DNA from: a virus
DNA length: 53,202 bases
Strand: one strand, 5' to 3'
Virus record (IMG/VR): IMGVR_UViG_3300033273_000307
Span: 1 to 53,202 of that record
Below are positions 24,601 to 32,990 of this stretch, piece by piece. The notes beneath the pieces are model-generated. The model worked only from the letters and a program-made list of their open reading frames with translations, had not been told where the DNA came from and did no database searches. Every line of letters begins with the position of its first letter. The stretch's first letter is position 1. The translations under genes and the position numbers were made by a program.

Positions 24601-26747
24601 TCGGATACACCGAAGCACCTTCTGTTGTTATCAGAGGTGTTGGTAATGGTGCTGGCGGATGTGAAGTAGAAACTTTCATCGAGATTGATACACCTGCAGT
24701 AAGAATGGGAGTTGCTGTTGATAGAGACGGTGTTACTGAATCTACAACTCCAACACACTTTGGGTATGATTATCCCGTATATCTACAAAATGATACTGAG
24801 TATGCACTTGTAGTTGAAACTGATTCTGTTGATTATGAGATGTGGGTATCTAGACTAGGTGAGACTGACATTGCTACAAGCACTGTTATTACTACCCAAC
24901 CAGCACTGGGTTCTGTATACAGATCTCAGAATACTGAAAGTTGGACAGAAGATATCTTTGAAGATCTCAAGTTTACCATGTATCGTGCAGAGTTTGCTAT
25001 TGAGCGTCCTGCAGAATTGGTACTAAGAAATGCTTCTCTTGGATACGAGTTATTGGATGAAAATCCATTTGAGACAAATGCAAGTTCCAGCAGCAACTCC
25101 ACATCTAAGTTGTTCAAGAACAACAATGCTATTGTCAAAGTATCCCATAGAGATAACGGATTTGAAACTGGTGGAGATTCTTATGTATTTTACAGAACCG
25201 CCAAGACAGTTGGTGGAATTACTGCTTCCACACTAAACAATGGGTTGTTTCAAGTTACCAACTCTGGCATAGATCATTATAACATTAATACGGTATCCAA
25301 AGCAGCTGCTAATGCTATTGGTGGCGGAGATGCAGTTTATGCTTCTTACAACAGAAAATACGAAACTCTATATCCACAGGTTCATTATCTATCGTTTACT
25401 GGAACAACTCTTAGCACAGAAGTCAAAACAACTAACGTTGTCCCTGTAGATAGTTCTACAACTAACTACACTTCTTATTCTCAGAGTCAGTATGAAAAGA
25501 CATTCTTGAATGAGTCTCACTATTTCACAAATCAGAAGTTTATTGCATCTGATATTAATGAAACACTAAACGGTATTACAAGTTCTCTGAACTATAAGAT
25601 GACTTTGACTTCTACAGTATCTCATCTATCTCCTGTAATTGATCTTTCTAGTGCATCTGTCAAGACTTCTACAAACAGAGTTGAGAATGCTAAAGGACAA
25701 GAGAATCGTTATGGAAGAAGAGATCAAATCATCAAATTCTATCCAGTATATCAATTTGAAGTATCTGGTCAAGGTGGAGCAGATATTAGTGTCAACCAGT
25801 CTATCGTTGGTAACACAACCAAGGCATCTGGTATTATCGCTCGTGTAGACGGAAACGTTCTTTATGTAAGATTGAAGACATCCCAATTCTTCCAGAAAGG
25901 AGAGGGTGTAACTCTCAGTGACGACACTGGATTGACCGCAGTAGTTGTTGATTCCAATCCAACACAACTATTCTTTGACATTGCCGACTCTGCCACAATT
26001 ACAGCACGCAATCCAGTTGCTGTCTATAATACTGTCGAAGAAGGAACGGAAGCATATTATAATATTATTACTGGTAAGTCTGTTGTCTGGAATAGTAAAA
26101 CACAAGAACTAACTGTACGAGTTGATACACAACCAATTGGTGATGACTATACTTCCAGAATTGTAGATGACAATACTCAGTTTGGCAGAAAAGTATTTGA
26201 TTCTAATGGCACAACTGCTCAGCAAGCAGATATCTTCCGTGTAGGAGATTTCATTATGCATCCAGATGCAGATGAAACTAACGAAAGAGCATACTTGGAA
26301 GTTGGAACTATTACATATACTGATGGTATCGAGTTTGTTGCAGAAAATACATCTAAGAATGGATCCGCTGCAGCAAAATATGTTACTAAAGAAATTGCAA
26401 TTAACAGTCCTGCAACTTCTATTGACGTACACCTATTAGCAAATGTCAAAGACATTGCTGATGTCAAAGTTCTGTATAGATTCAAGAAAGCATCCAGTCA
26501 AGAAAACTTTGAAGATATCGATTGGGTATTCTTCAATGAAACTGGAATGCCAGATACAGCAGAAATTGCTACCAGCGAAAACACCATCTCTGGTGTAGTT
26601 GAAAAGCAATCTGCATATCAGGATCTCAAGTACAGTGTAGCAGATCTACCAGAATTCTCCTCATTTGCAATCAAAATTGTAATGGCATCTGTAGATCCCG
26701 CGTTTGTACCCAAGATTCAAGACATTAGAGCCGTAGCGTCCTTCTAA
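18612..26747 (+). CDS. DUF4815 baseplate/fibre-mount protein (gp9/gp10 position), 2711 aa
   Basis: A 2711-residue protein. The N-terminus carries the DUF4815 signature: NPYYEDFDANKNFYKILFRP, then QGRELTQVQSILQNQIESFG (about residues 9-55). A short heptad stretch (KLEKRIERLEYYTTLSILEQ, about 1370-1390) may trimerise the protein. GxGYxxxP-type beta repeats occur near 745 and 1950-2015. The C-terminal about 110 residues end in a segment with IKIVMASVDPAFVPKIQDIRA, which recurs at the end of such phage proteins. In T4 this position holds gp9 and gp10, which mount the long fibres and tail pin. It is preceded by gp8, a terminator and a late motif and is followed ten bases later by a small coiled-coil gene. 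Exact role inferred; family call firm. Confidence 0.82.
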   Translation: MPQKTNLNVNPYYEDFDANKNFYKILFRPGYSIQGRELTQVQSILQNQIESFGKYAFKQGELVIPGEVGLNTKLDYVKLSSVSEVAIGEGNDIVYRKYDITQLVGQQLTGLTSGVTATVLAARLSTESSADTVYVNYINSGNSNTEETFRQGETLEVVDGVNTPLLVVGTDGSVLPTSIQVTNPDTQEVTSIDSPAMGYGSAVKVQEGIYFVNGYFVRNDEQLLIIDEYYNKPSAKVGFTIKESIVTPEEDASLYDNAIGSSNYTAPGGHRLKISLELKEFALNAITDKNFIQLLTVSRGKIQRKIQGTDFSVLEQTLARRTFDESGDYVVDNFAVDIREYAQKDGNRGIYAADEFGLYNNLTSTEASRKMVATIGPGKAYVKGYEIVNKETKYLDISKARESLSSDNVTLKTKGLPTYSITNVFGSVPLNKEGSELTAYPDLFFYASFNDGSIGLNDTELASDHRQTINRRGEVFSVDDGIKTITLQITNTVTLIGAVTDATFDSQFSELFFIKTRTDTGSTAAISSFKSLSFATTNKPLINPAESVQFLELTVSGRKDELEQLLLEYDDSDSEYKRKIFLTEADAANNSNEFGFIVDYTDTITPVIGKAKPSNFVLQKLGSGFNSDSDIVLSRGRLANGDATYNSIFGLSYFDPTFYTKIQLDATPTGSNAFQAGKYIFGLGSKAYGVVEGSDTGVYSIGSLLYIKTLSGRFTSGETVRDEDGNTARIATDNTISHFVVQNRGLGYADGVTLLVNGFEFDSSKIAISKTSDGKVYKAVIADRNAVSLQYAQPPAVTVKNPDAAGAPNSAAAVVPVLFRNSVTTYTPQNVKSLGCSYGSGNSNNFSADVVVDSQTYSEIKSVTDFTFFGSQGSNFIESTSFSADASTILQQGDLVQFSDDNNNLVRAIVQYATEQNGPFKTRVYFDTALPGPVTNTSIVRLRPKVVNANSGTLIFPTGSKQVSQLAYSDEESKIKYYFRRDFVTTASGDANAITFKAQLPFGTQRFAAYSKENFVITVLDPGDAPNIAIGDILYVSQDEVNITSKTDTTSGLTSGSISLALPSSYFGTIPSNGTYPKLKLTATVEVSNAKPRLKTAIRNKRITVASAGDRVVPFRGSDYDTKAVETISYSDAFKLRYVYEGTSSQPPELDSAGNLISGTDVTNKFTFDNGQRDTVYDVSRLVLKPGFEPTSGQLVIAFDYFVHSQGDFCTIDSYLHEAGVPEDEIPTFNSSVHKVVELKNVLDFRPKVDSNAIISGFQNNTSLGSTSGSFAGSGAVVSSTPAPDNNIEYTFSFSQVQYLDRIDGIFLDKKGNFIVKEGNSSLNPSKPDPIEDAVPLFYAYIPAFTKDSKDVRITPVDNRRYTMRDIGKLEKRIERLEYYTTLSILEQQALNMQVKDEIGLDRFKSGFFVDNFEAHRVGNLNSLDYKCSIDSRQSTLRPQSKEDSIDLVEVNTRNDQRSVSGYTRSGNIVTLPYGSLELLGNDFASKTLNPNPFVVLQYVGDGEVSPSIDQWYDDSQEPLVVDTNTNLYTIFLAKENVKESLSSLHNSFVVNWVGTSPAFTSINSLGELNTQDAISSVASASVGSSSNISPQNNDIAKGVQSKSVGETQVSTALAFFARSKPVKFVIRRLKPNTKINVFLEGRNINRWVNPDLRFTGIAGNSLSAFNGSVTTDEYGNASGLILLPSGYPPLQNATWGGDVSTVSYDTNAEQLNFTTGELTFRFTSSATNESKETVDTYAEVKYYASGTLPQNPSSIVSTKPSYFKANEGVQLIESNTDNPVRPNPLAQTFKIENLDGGCFVTGVDLYFNKKSTNIPIKTYITNVDAEKPGKNIVPGTEKVLSPNTFLKCTASGNMSVYKGENVTGASSAASGPILQIFDKNNVELVATASGRYSLTNEQVYTVVLSNHNGRSFSANEDLIIPSVTLANATDGTDFVLSIAKDSGKLSDIRVTNPGTNYDSAVLTLESPQLPGGSTATASIKVSGGKIYNVEVSLPGFGYTEAPSVVIRGVGNGAGGCEVETFIEIDTPAVRMGVAVDRDGVTESTTPTHFGYDYPVYLQNDTEYALVVETDSVDYEMWVSRLGETDIATSTVITTQPALGSVYRSQNTESWTEDIFEDLKFTMYRAEFAIERPAELVLRNASLGYELLDENPFETNASSSSNSTSKLFKNNNAIVKVSHRDNGFETGGDSYVFYRTAKTVGGITASTLNNGLFQVTNSGIDHYNINTVSKAAANAIGGGDAVYASYNRKYETLYPQVHYLSFTGTTLSTEVKTTNVVPVDSSTTNYTSYSQSQYEKTFLNESHYFTNQKFIASDINETLNGITSSLNYKMTLTSTVSHLSPVIDLSSASVKTSTNRVENAKGQENRYGRRDQIIKFYPVYQFEVSGQGGADISVNQSIVGNTTKASGIIARVDGNVLYVRLKTSQFFQKGEGVTLSDDTGLTAVVVDSNPTQLFFDIADSATITARNPVAVYNTVEEGTEAYYNIITGKSVVWNSKTQELTVRVDTQPIGDDYTSRIVDDNTQFGRKVFDSNGTTAQQADIFRVGDFIMHPDADETNERAYLEVGTITYTDGIEFVAENTSKNGSAAAKYVTKEIAINSPATSIDVHLLANVKDIADVKVLYRFKKASSQENFEDIDWVFFNETGMPDTAEIATSENTISGVVEKQSAYQDLKYSVADLPEFSSFAIKIVMASVDPAFVPKIQDIRAVASF

Positions 26748-26756
26748 TCTCCGCGC

Positions 26757-26963
26757 ATGGATTATATAAAGGTAAGTGGTCATGATGGTCTCGTAAGAGA
26801 CCAAAACACTGGTGCCATCATCAATCTCGACGATTCTGCTATTGATGCAAGACGTAAATCGAAACATCTCGGTTCCGCGTTAGAAGACATAAATATGTTG
26901 AAGAATGAAATCTCCGAAATAAAATCACTACTGAGAGAGTTAATCAAAAATGCCAGCAGTTAA
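26757..26963 (+). CDS. Small coiled-coil protein between fibre genes, 68 aa
   Basis: A 68-residue protein. Residues 1-30 contain DGLVRDQNTGAIIN, a recurring phage motif resembling the tip of small tail-associated proteins. Residues 37-65 form a heptad helix (alternating Leu, Ile and Met with Glu and Lys). It starts ten bases after the DUF4815 gene and its last 14 bases overlap the start of the next fibre gene, so the three are co-translated. The motif is common in T4-like cyanophage structural operons. It may be a linker, tail-length or assembly factor; the function is not known. Confidence 0.65.
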   Translation: MDYIKVSGHDGLVRDQNTGAIINLDDSAIDARRKSKHLGSALEDINMLKNEISEIKSLLRELIKNASS

Positions 26964-29900
26964 CGTCGCAAGAACCGATACCTTTGAACAACAAAGGGTC
27001 AAAATCAATGAACTCGGTTCTCAGTTATTCCAAATCAGTAGTGGTGGGTCTGACCTATCTACTGGTAATTTGAAACTTGGTGATGGTTCGGTAACGACAC
27101 CATCACTAGCGTTTGTTAATGATACCACATTAGGTGTATACAGATCAAGTAACGGTGTTCTTGGTTTTGCAAGTCAAAGCAAGAAACTTGCTGATTTATC
27201 CGCTAGTTCCACTAAGTATTACAAAGACTTTATTATTGAGAAGAACAGTCTCGACAGTTTGTTCATATCAATTCAAAATGCTGGTCAAAACTATGATGGT
27301 GGTGACTATACAGACATTCCTGCCATTGGCGGTACTGGCGACTCTGCACTATTAGGTCTCACCGTCGATGGTTTCCAAGGTGCTATTTCTAATACTGGTA
27401 CTGGATATACTCCTGGTTCTTATCTAAACATTCCACTGATTGGTGGTAGTGGTAGTGGAGCTCTGATTGATTTTACAGTACCACAAATCTCTGGTGTTGT
27501 CACCAACGCTGGTATCAACTACTATCCTGGAACATATAACAATGTTTCTCTGACAGGTGGTAGTGGCAGTGGCATGGAAGCACAGGTTGAGGTCAGCCTG
27601 TTTGGTGCTACTATCACATCTGGTTCGAACTATCCAGATGGCACCTGGAAGAGTATCCAGATGACAGGTGGTAGTGGTGCTGGAATGAAGTGCAACCTTC
27701 GTGTTGTAAACGGTGGTGTGCAGCAGTTTGGTGGAGTTGACAGCAGTGAGTTTGTATCTGTCACTTCTCAGTATACTGTAGGCGATGTACTAACTGCAGC
27801 AATCACTACAACTGGTACACAAACATTTGAAGTCAAATCTTCCCTTGGTAACCAGTATTTTATTGATGGTTTCTTGGGTGGAGACTTCAACCTCCTAAAA
27901 GGGAAAACTTATGTGTTTGATGTGAGTGATTCTACATCAAATCAACACCCATTTTACATCTCAACTGCAGCAGATGATACCAATGCTCTGATCGATTCTG
28001 CTGATGGTGTTGTTTATGAACTAGATGGCGTTACTGTAACTGGAGTAAACTTCCTTGCTGGTTACTTTAACGCTACATCCAAGATTGTTACTTTCACAGT
28101 ACCAGCAACACCTAATAATAACACACTATTTTACAATTGTAGCGTTCACCCAAATATGGGTGGTCGAATAACTCTAGTTGATCCAAGTCCATCACAGTCT
28201 GGATTCTCTATGACTGTAGATCAACTTGGTGGTGTGATTGAGACTGTTACCATTACAAATGGTGGAGATGGTCTGTATCAATTAAATGATGTTCTATCTG
28301 TCGATCCCTTAGATCTCTATGATGCCAACAGTCTGCAAGCAGCAGTAGAGGGTTCTGGTTTTGCATACACTCTTGGTGGAAACTTTGGATCTATTGATGA
28401 GTTAGATCGTATTTCAAACTTTGGTCTTGGGTATCAGACTGGAGATGTCCTTACACTAGCAACCGCTGTTAATAATGTCAGCACATATGCTAGAGGAGAG
28501 ATTCAATTCCTTGGTGTTACATTTACATCTAATTCTGGTGTTACTGCAATTCAATTTACTGGTAACGCTGCTGGTCCTAATACCACGTATTCAAATATTT
28601 TAGTTTCCACCCTAAACAGTAATGGTTCTGGACTGGTTGTAGATGTCGTTGTCAGTAGTGGTGGTGGAAACACTTTCTATGACTCTGTAATCATCGTCAA
28701 CCCTGGTTCTGGATACTTACCAGGAGATACGCTCTATATCCCTGGAGGATCGCTTGGAGGCGTTTCTGGTGGTGTACCAGGATCTGGTGGTAACGACCTT
28801 GCTATCTCTGTTTCTACTATTGAAGCAGGAAGTCCACAGATTACTGTTCCTTCTACTGCTGGTATTGAAGTTGGTGACGCAGTTGATCTAATTCAAAATA
28901 TTAATAATCCTGGTCAAATTCCTGGTGGAGCTGTTGTTGTTAGTGTTGATAGCGCAACTCAGTTTACGATCTCTGAAGCACCAACTGTCCCTGGTAATGC
29001 AGACCTGAGAGTTACAAACCAAAATCCAACAAACCTTACTGTACCTGATACATCTGGAATCACAACTGGAATGGAAGTTGTGTATGTAAGTGGTGCAGGT
29101 GGACTTATTGCTGGAACAACTGTTACCGCTATTGTAAGTGCAACAGAAGTTACATTGTCTATTGCACCAATTACCGCTGGTGCAATGGTTGTAAACTTTG
29201 AACCAGAATATGGCGGTGGTACAGGATTCCAGTATACTGTTGGTACACTTGGCGTAATTAGCGAAGTAACGGTTATTGATGGTGGTAATGGATATTCTCA
29301 AGGAGATACATTAACTGTCAATCCATTTGACCTCGTACAACCAGAAGTTTACACAGTCACAAACGCTGAAGTTGATATCATTGACTTTGTAAGTAATGTA
29401 ATCCCCGCCGCAACGTTCTCTGTAGGAGATCAGGTAAGAGATGCTGGCGGATCTATCCTTGCATCTACAGTAACCGTTTCTACAACAGTTGCAGGAGCAG
29501 CAGATGGTGTATACACAGCAGTTTCACAGATCAATACATCTGGAAATGGTACTGGCGCTACGTTTGATGTACAAAGAGACAACACAGGTGCTGTTCTTTC
29601 TGCTGTTATTACAACAGGATCTGAGGGATCTTTCTACGCAGTAAACGATACAATTACTCTTGCTGGTGCTTCTGTTGGCGGTTCTACTCCTGCAGACAAC
29701 ATTGTTCTAACAGTTAATGCTGTTAATGACGCAGGAGATCCTGTTACTGTTAGAAAAGTCAATACATCTGGCGGCAATATTACTACTATTGTTATCGACA
29801 CGTTTGGTTTTTCTGATGGAGATGTCCTTGTAAATGAGAATGCTCCTGCTGTTGGTTATGATATCGACACAGCATCACTAGAGTATAGATTCTACATTGA

Positions 29901-32442
29901 TCTAAACGATGGCAACGGTGCTCAAATGACACCATCTTGGACCATGTATGCTGGTAACTCTTACCAGTTTAATTTACAAGATGGATCACTGGGATCACAC
30001 ATCTTTGCTCTATCCCAGTTTAGAGATGGACAATGGGGTCCAAGTAGATTTGAAGGTGTAAGCACAACAGTTTCCACAACATCTAGAAATATCATTGTTG
30101 CAAGCACAACTGGTATGTTTGCTGGAATGGAAGTTGTAAAAGAGTCTGGTGATGGTATTCTAGCAGACGCAACTATAATTGAAGAAGTTGTAAACGGAAC
30201 TACACTAAGACTTAATAATACACCCACAACAGCGGGCGATATTGTAGTAACTGTTCAGGGTGCTGAGTACACTACTGGTGTTACTAGAACAAATCAAGAT
30301 CTAACAATCAAAATTACTGAGAACACCCCAACTCTCTATTACTACTGTGCTACAGAAGATCCTTCTCATGTCAATGAGGGTGGAGATGATAATGACGAGG
30401 CAACTCTAACTATTGATCCAAATAATCCAAAGACATTTGGTACTGGTCTTGAGATTTTAGTTACTGATGTAACCACAGAAGAAATTGTCAAAGGTGAAGT
30501 CCTGACAGGTGAGTTTACTTGTAATCTTCTAACGACTCGGGATATCTCGTCGCCAGACGCTACAATCAATGCACTTGCATCTTCAACAGTTGTTGCTACT
30601 ACTAGTGTAACAACTCCACTGCTCCAACCTGCTTCTGGAAACTTAGATCTGACGGTTCAAGAACCAACACTAGACAGCATCAATTTCACTGCTTTAGCGT
30701 TCAACTTTGGTTCCCAATTTGCTATCACTGGTGCAAGTGGTAACTTAACTACTGCTGGATATCTTGAGTCTCCAGAAATTCGTGTTGGCGCAAACTTAGT
30801 CATTGACTCTGCTACAACATCTATCACATCTCAGAATACTCAAGACATCAGTCTTGTTCCTGACTTGGGTAGAATTGTACATACAAACACTGTTACAGCA
30901 CTTGCAGTCCCTGCTGGTAATACTGCAGAAAGACCTGGACCTGGCATTGTAAGAGATGGTTGCATCCGTTTCAATACAGAAACAAGTCAGTATGAGGGAT
31001 ACAGTGTATCAACCACCACATGGTCTTCTCTTGGTGGTGTTAGAGACCTAGACGGTAACACCTACATTCTAGCAGAAGAGACGATTGGTGCTAATGATAA
31101 TACTCTATGGTTTATCAATGATAATGTCAACACCATTAAGGTAACTCCACAGCATCTGGAGTTCCAGAACATGAAGAAGATTCGTTCTAACAATGTTCTG
31201 GCACCTGATTTTGTTCAATACAATGCTAACACTCCAGTAACGCTAGGTCAATATCTCAAGTATAAAAACAATCTATATGAGGTAACCACCGCAGGTACAA
31301 CTGCTACTACTGGTAATGAACCAACTCATACCACTGGAGCAGAACCAAATGGTTCTGCGGTTCTTACTTTCTGGGGTCTTGCTGTTGCACCACTAGAGTT
31401 TGAAGATATCGAAGAACTCAGAATCGGCAAACTTGGCGGTCTTCCACTGGTTGTTAGTGGAGAATTAAGATTCTTAGACAACGTAATTTCTACTGATGTC
31501 AACGATCTTCTAATCAGACCAAACCCTGGTAAGAAAGTCAAGATTGATACGAATACAACACTGGTCATTCCTAGTGGTACTACAGCAGATAGAGGTGCTG
31601 CTGAAGTTGGTTCTATCAGATTCAACACCAGTGACCAACTATATGAAGGTTATGATGGAACTAACTGGGGATCTCTTGGTGGCGTCAAAGACGTTGATCA
31701 AAACACATATATTATTCCAGAAACATCTCCTGGTGCAAATGAGAACATCCTGTACTTCTACAATGATGGAAACAATACCGTACAGTTGACTACAACTGCT
31801 ATGGACTTCTTCTCTGTAGATACTATTAGATCTCGGACAAGCAACCAGTTTGAAATTACTGCAAACTTGATGACATTCAACAATGCAGAAACCACACTAG
31901 ACAACACTGCAGTAGACACTACTTTCTTACATACATCTAAGCAATACTTTGATCTTGGATTATCTGGTGGTCTAACTGTAGACCCCGTTCTAAGATTGGA
32001 CAACCAGGGTGATGTATATTTCAATACAACATTTGGAACTGGCACATTCACTGGAGTCAAGGTATTTGATGGAGATCTAAAAGAGTTTGAACTTGCTGAT
32101 GTCAAGATTCTAACAGAAAAGATTTCCTTAGTCAAAGGAACTTCCAACAATGGCAACTCTGTTCTATATGAGACTGCAACTAATGCAGGATGTAAGACAG
32201 TTGTTATTGCAACTAACCCAACAACAGGTGATAGTGAGTTCATTGAGTTTGGTGTTACAAATAACACAACTGATGTATATCACACTGAGTATGGAAACCT
32301 GAGAACTGGTGTACAACTCATCATTCCAACCTTCGAAATTACTCCACAGAATGAAGTTAGAATTAATTTCCTACTGGGTCAAAACGTTGCACCAACAAAT
32401 ACAGTAAATATTACTGTATCATCCACCATCACTAAGAAGTAA
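26950..32442 (+). CDS. Fibre-like virion protein with cupredoxin-like domain, 1830 aa
   Basis: A 1830-residue protein. The N-terminal 100 residues look like a fibre-mount (TPSLAFVNDTTLGVYRS). Residues about 105-260 carry four tandem 37-39-residue beta repeats (GxxYxxGxY...GGSGSG). Residues about 295-415 resemble a cupredoxin: H333 in QHPFYIS, then C397-x2-H400-x2-M403, the ligand spacing of amicyanin-type blue copper proteins. A second, degenerate copy (H1017, C1133, H1140, no Met) is split by an inserted beta module. Two 'RFNT...YEGY...W' fibre repeats lie near 1335-1420 and 1550-1630. No signal peptide is present, so it is not a secreted electron carrier. It most likely is a tail fibre or baseplate appendage with copper- or cupredoxin-based stability. 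Confidence 0.78.
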   Translation: MPAVNVARTDTFEQQRVKINELGSQLFQISSGGSDLSTGNLKLGDGSVTTPSLAFVNDTTLGVYRSSNGVLGFASQSKKLADLSASSTKYYKDFIIEKNSLDSLFISIQNAGQNYDGGDYTDIPAIGGTGDSALLGLTVDGFQGAISNTGTGYTPGSYLNIPLIGGSGSGALIDFTVPQISGVVTNAGINYYPGTYNNVSLTGGSGSGMEAQVEVSLFGATITSGSNYPDGTWKSIQMTGGSGAGMKCNLRVVNGGVQQFGGVDSSEFVSVTSQYTVGDVLTAAITTTGTQTFEVKSSLGNQYFIDGFLGGDFNLLKGKTYVFDVSDSTSNQHPFYISTAADDTNALIDSADGVVYELDGVTVTGVNFLAGYFNATSKIVTFTVPATPNNNTLFYNCSVHPNMGGRITLVDPSPSQSGFSMTVDQLGGVIETVTITNGGDGLYQLNDVLSVDPLDLYDANSLQAAVEGSGFAYTLGGNFGSIDELDRISNFGLGYQTGDVLTLATAVNNVSTYARGEIQFLGVTFTSNSGVTAIQFTGNAAGPNTTYSNILVSTLNSNGSGLVVDVVVSSGGGNTFYDSVIIVNPGSGYLPGDTLYIPGGSLGGVSGGVPGSGGNDLAISVSTIEAGSPQITVPSTAGIEVGDAVDLIQNINNPGQIPGGAVVVSVDSATQFTISEAPTVPGNADLRVTNQNPTNLTVPDTSGITTGMEVVYVSGAGGLIAGTTVTAIVSATEVTLSIAPITAGAMVVNFEPEYGGGTGFQYTVGTLGVISEVTVIDGGNGYSQGDTLTVNPFDLVQPEVYTVTNAEVDIIDFVSNVIPAATFSVGDQVRDAGGSILASTVTVSTTVAGAADGVYTAVSQINTSGNGTGATFDVQRDNTGAVLSAVITTGSEGSFYAVNDTITLAGASVGGSTPADNIVLTVNAVNDAGDPVTVRKVNTSGGNITTIVIDTFGFSDGDVLVNENAPAVGYDIDTASLEYRFYIDLNDGNGAQMTPSWTMYAGNSYQFNLQDGSLGSHIFALSQFRDGQWGPSRFEGVSTTVSTTSRNIIVASTTGMFAGMEVVKESGDGILADATIIEEVVNGTTLRLNNTPTTAGDIVVTVQGAEYTTGVTRTNQDLTIKITENTPTLYYYCATEDPSHVNEGGDDNDEATLTIDPNNPKTFGTGLEILVTDVTTEEIVKGEVLTGEFTCNLLTTRDISSPDATINALASSTVVATTSVTTPLLQPASGNLDLTVQEPTLDSINFTALAFNFGSQFAITGASGNLTTAGYLESPEIRVGANLVIDSATTSITSQNTQDISLVPDLGRIVHTNTVTALAVPAGNTAERPGPGIVRDGCIRFNTETSQYEGYSVSTTTWSSLGGVRDLDGNTYILAEETIGANDNTLWFINDNVNTIKVTPQHLEFQNMKKIRSNNVLAPDFVQYNANTPVTLGQYLKYKNNLYEVTTAGTTATTGNEPTHTTGAEPNGSAVLTFWGLAVAPLEFEDIEELRIGKLGGLPLVVSGELRFLDNVISTDVNDLLIRPNPGKKVKIDTNTTLVIPSGTTADRGAAEVGSIRFNTSDQLYEGYDGTNWGSLGGVKDVDQNTYIIPETSPGANENILYFYNDGNNTVQLTTTAMDFFSVDTIRSRTSNQFEITANLMTFNNAETTLDNTAVDTTFLHTSKQYFDLGLSGGLTVDPVLRLDNQGDVYFNTTFGTGTFTGVKVFDGDLKEFELADVKILTEKISLVKGTSNNGNSVLYETATNAGCKTVVIATNPTTGDSEFIEFGVTNNTTDVYHTEYGNLRTGVQLIIPTFEITPQNEVRINFLLGQNVAPTNTVNITVSSTITKK
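27268..27712 (+). repeat. Four tandem 37-39-aa beta repeats (GxxYxxG...GGSGSG)
   Basis: Copies begin near 27268, 27385, 27497 and 27605. Each has an N-x-G-x-x-Y turn, a short strand and a Gly-Gly-Ser/Thr-Gly loop. The DNA of the loops (GGTGGTAGTGG) is nearly identical in copies 2-4, which suggests recent duplication. Confidence 0.75.
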
Positions 32443-32443
32443 A

Positions 32444-32944
32444 ATGCCAGTCAATTTAGAAAAGTTTGATTCTACAGGTGGGTTTTCTATTGATAAAACC
32501 ACTATTGTAGATGAACTAAGAAATGCTAAGGATATAAACACCTTAGAAATCAAAAATTCTGAGTATGCTGATAGTAAAATTACCAGATATATTCTTAGGG
32601 GACTGAACACAGCAGTTCTATCTTTAGATCCTGTTGGTACACAGATTCCCATTGATAGTTCAACACTAAATTTTATTACAGGACATATTATTGCCGTCAA
32701 TCCTCAAGGCGTAGTGTATTCTGCAAAGCAAGAAAGCACAGCATTTTGCGATGGTGCTGGAAATGTTACAGTCATGTCTACGATGACAACAGCTATCAAA
32801 GATGATATTCCCATCGGTCAGACTTGGAGCATTGCACCACAAGGAGCTTCTAATCGTTTTAGTTATAGCACTATCAGAGCAGGTACTACTTCAAATATCA
32901 AGTGGGTAGTTTCTACAGAAGTTGTAAGCATTGCCTGGGCATGA
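32444..32944 (+). CDS. Unknown structural protein, 166 aa
   Basis: A 166-residue protein with mixed beta character and one cysteine. It contains a DSSTLNFITGHIIAVN segment and a polar C-terminus ending in Trp-Ala. No family is recognised. It begins two bases after the stop of the 1830-aa fibre gene and is followed by a CTAAATA late motif before the 3441-aa fibre gene, so it belongs to the same late transcript as the fibre upstream. Size and place suggest a head-of-fibre connector or assembly protein, but nothing in the sequence proves it. Confidence 0.6.
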   Translation: MPVNLEKFDSTGGFSIDKTTIVDELRNAKDINTLEIKNSEYADSKITRYILRGLNTAVLSLDPVGTQIPIDSSTLNFITGHIIAVNPQGVVYSAKQESTAFCDGAGNVTVMSTMTTAIKDDIPIGQTWSIAPQGASNRFSYSTIRAGTTSNIKWVVSTEVVSIAWA

Positions 32945-32946
32945 TG

Positions 32947-32984
32947 CTAAATATAAACGAGGATAAACGGGCTAGGAGCTAGTT
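32947..32984 (+). promoter_or_regulatory. Late promoter motif CTAAATA with a short hairpin before the start
   Basis: CTAAATA at 32947-32953 lies just after the previous stop. A CTAG-GAG-CTAG element (32972-32982) with an AGGAG ribosome-binding sequence in its centre precedes the ATG at 32991 by about 12 bases. Confidence 0.45.
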
Positions 32985-32990
32985 GGCACC

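Noticed and set aside
31758-32267. 169-aa open frame on the minus strand inside the 1830-aa fibre gene
   Set aside because: Composition mirrors Ser/Thr/Asn-rich fibre codons read in reverse; no start signal and the + strand frame is continuous.
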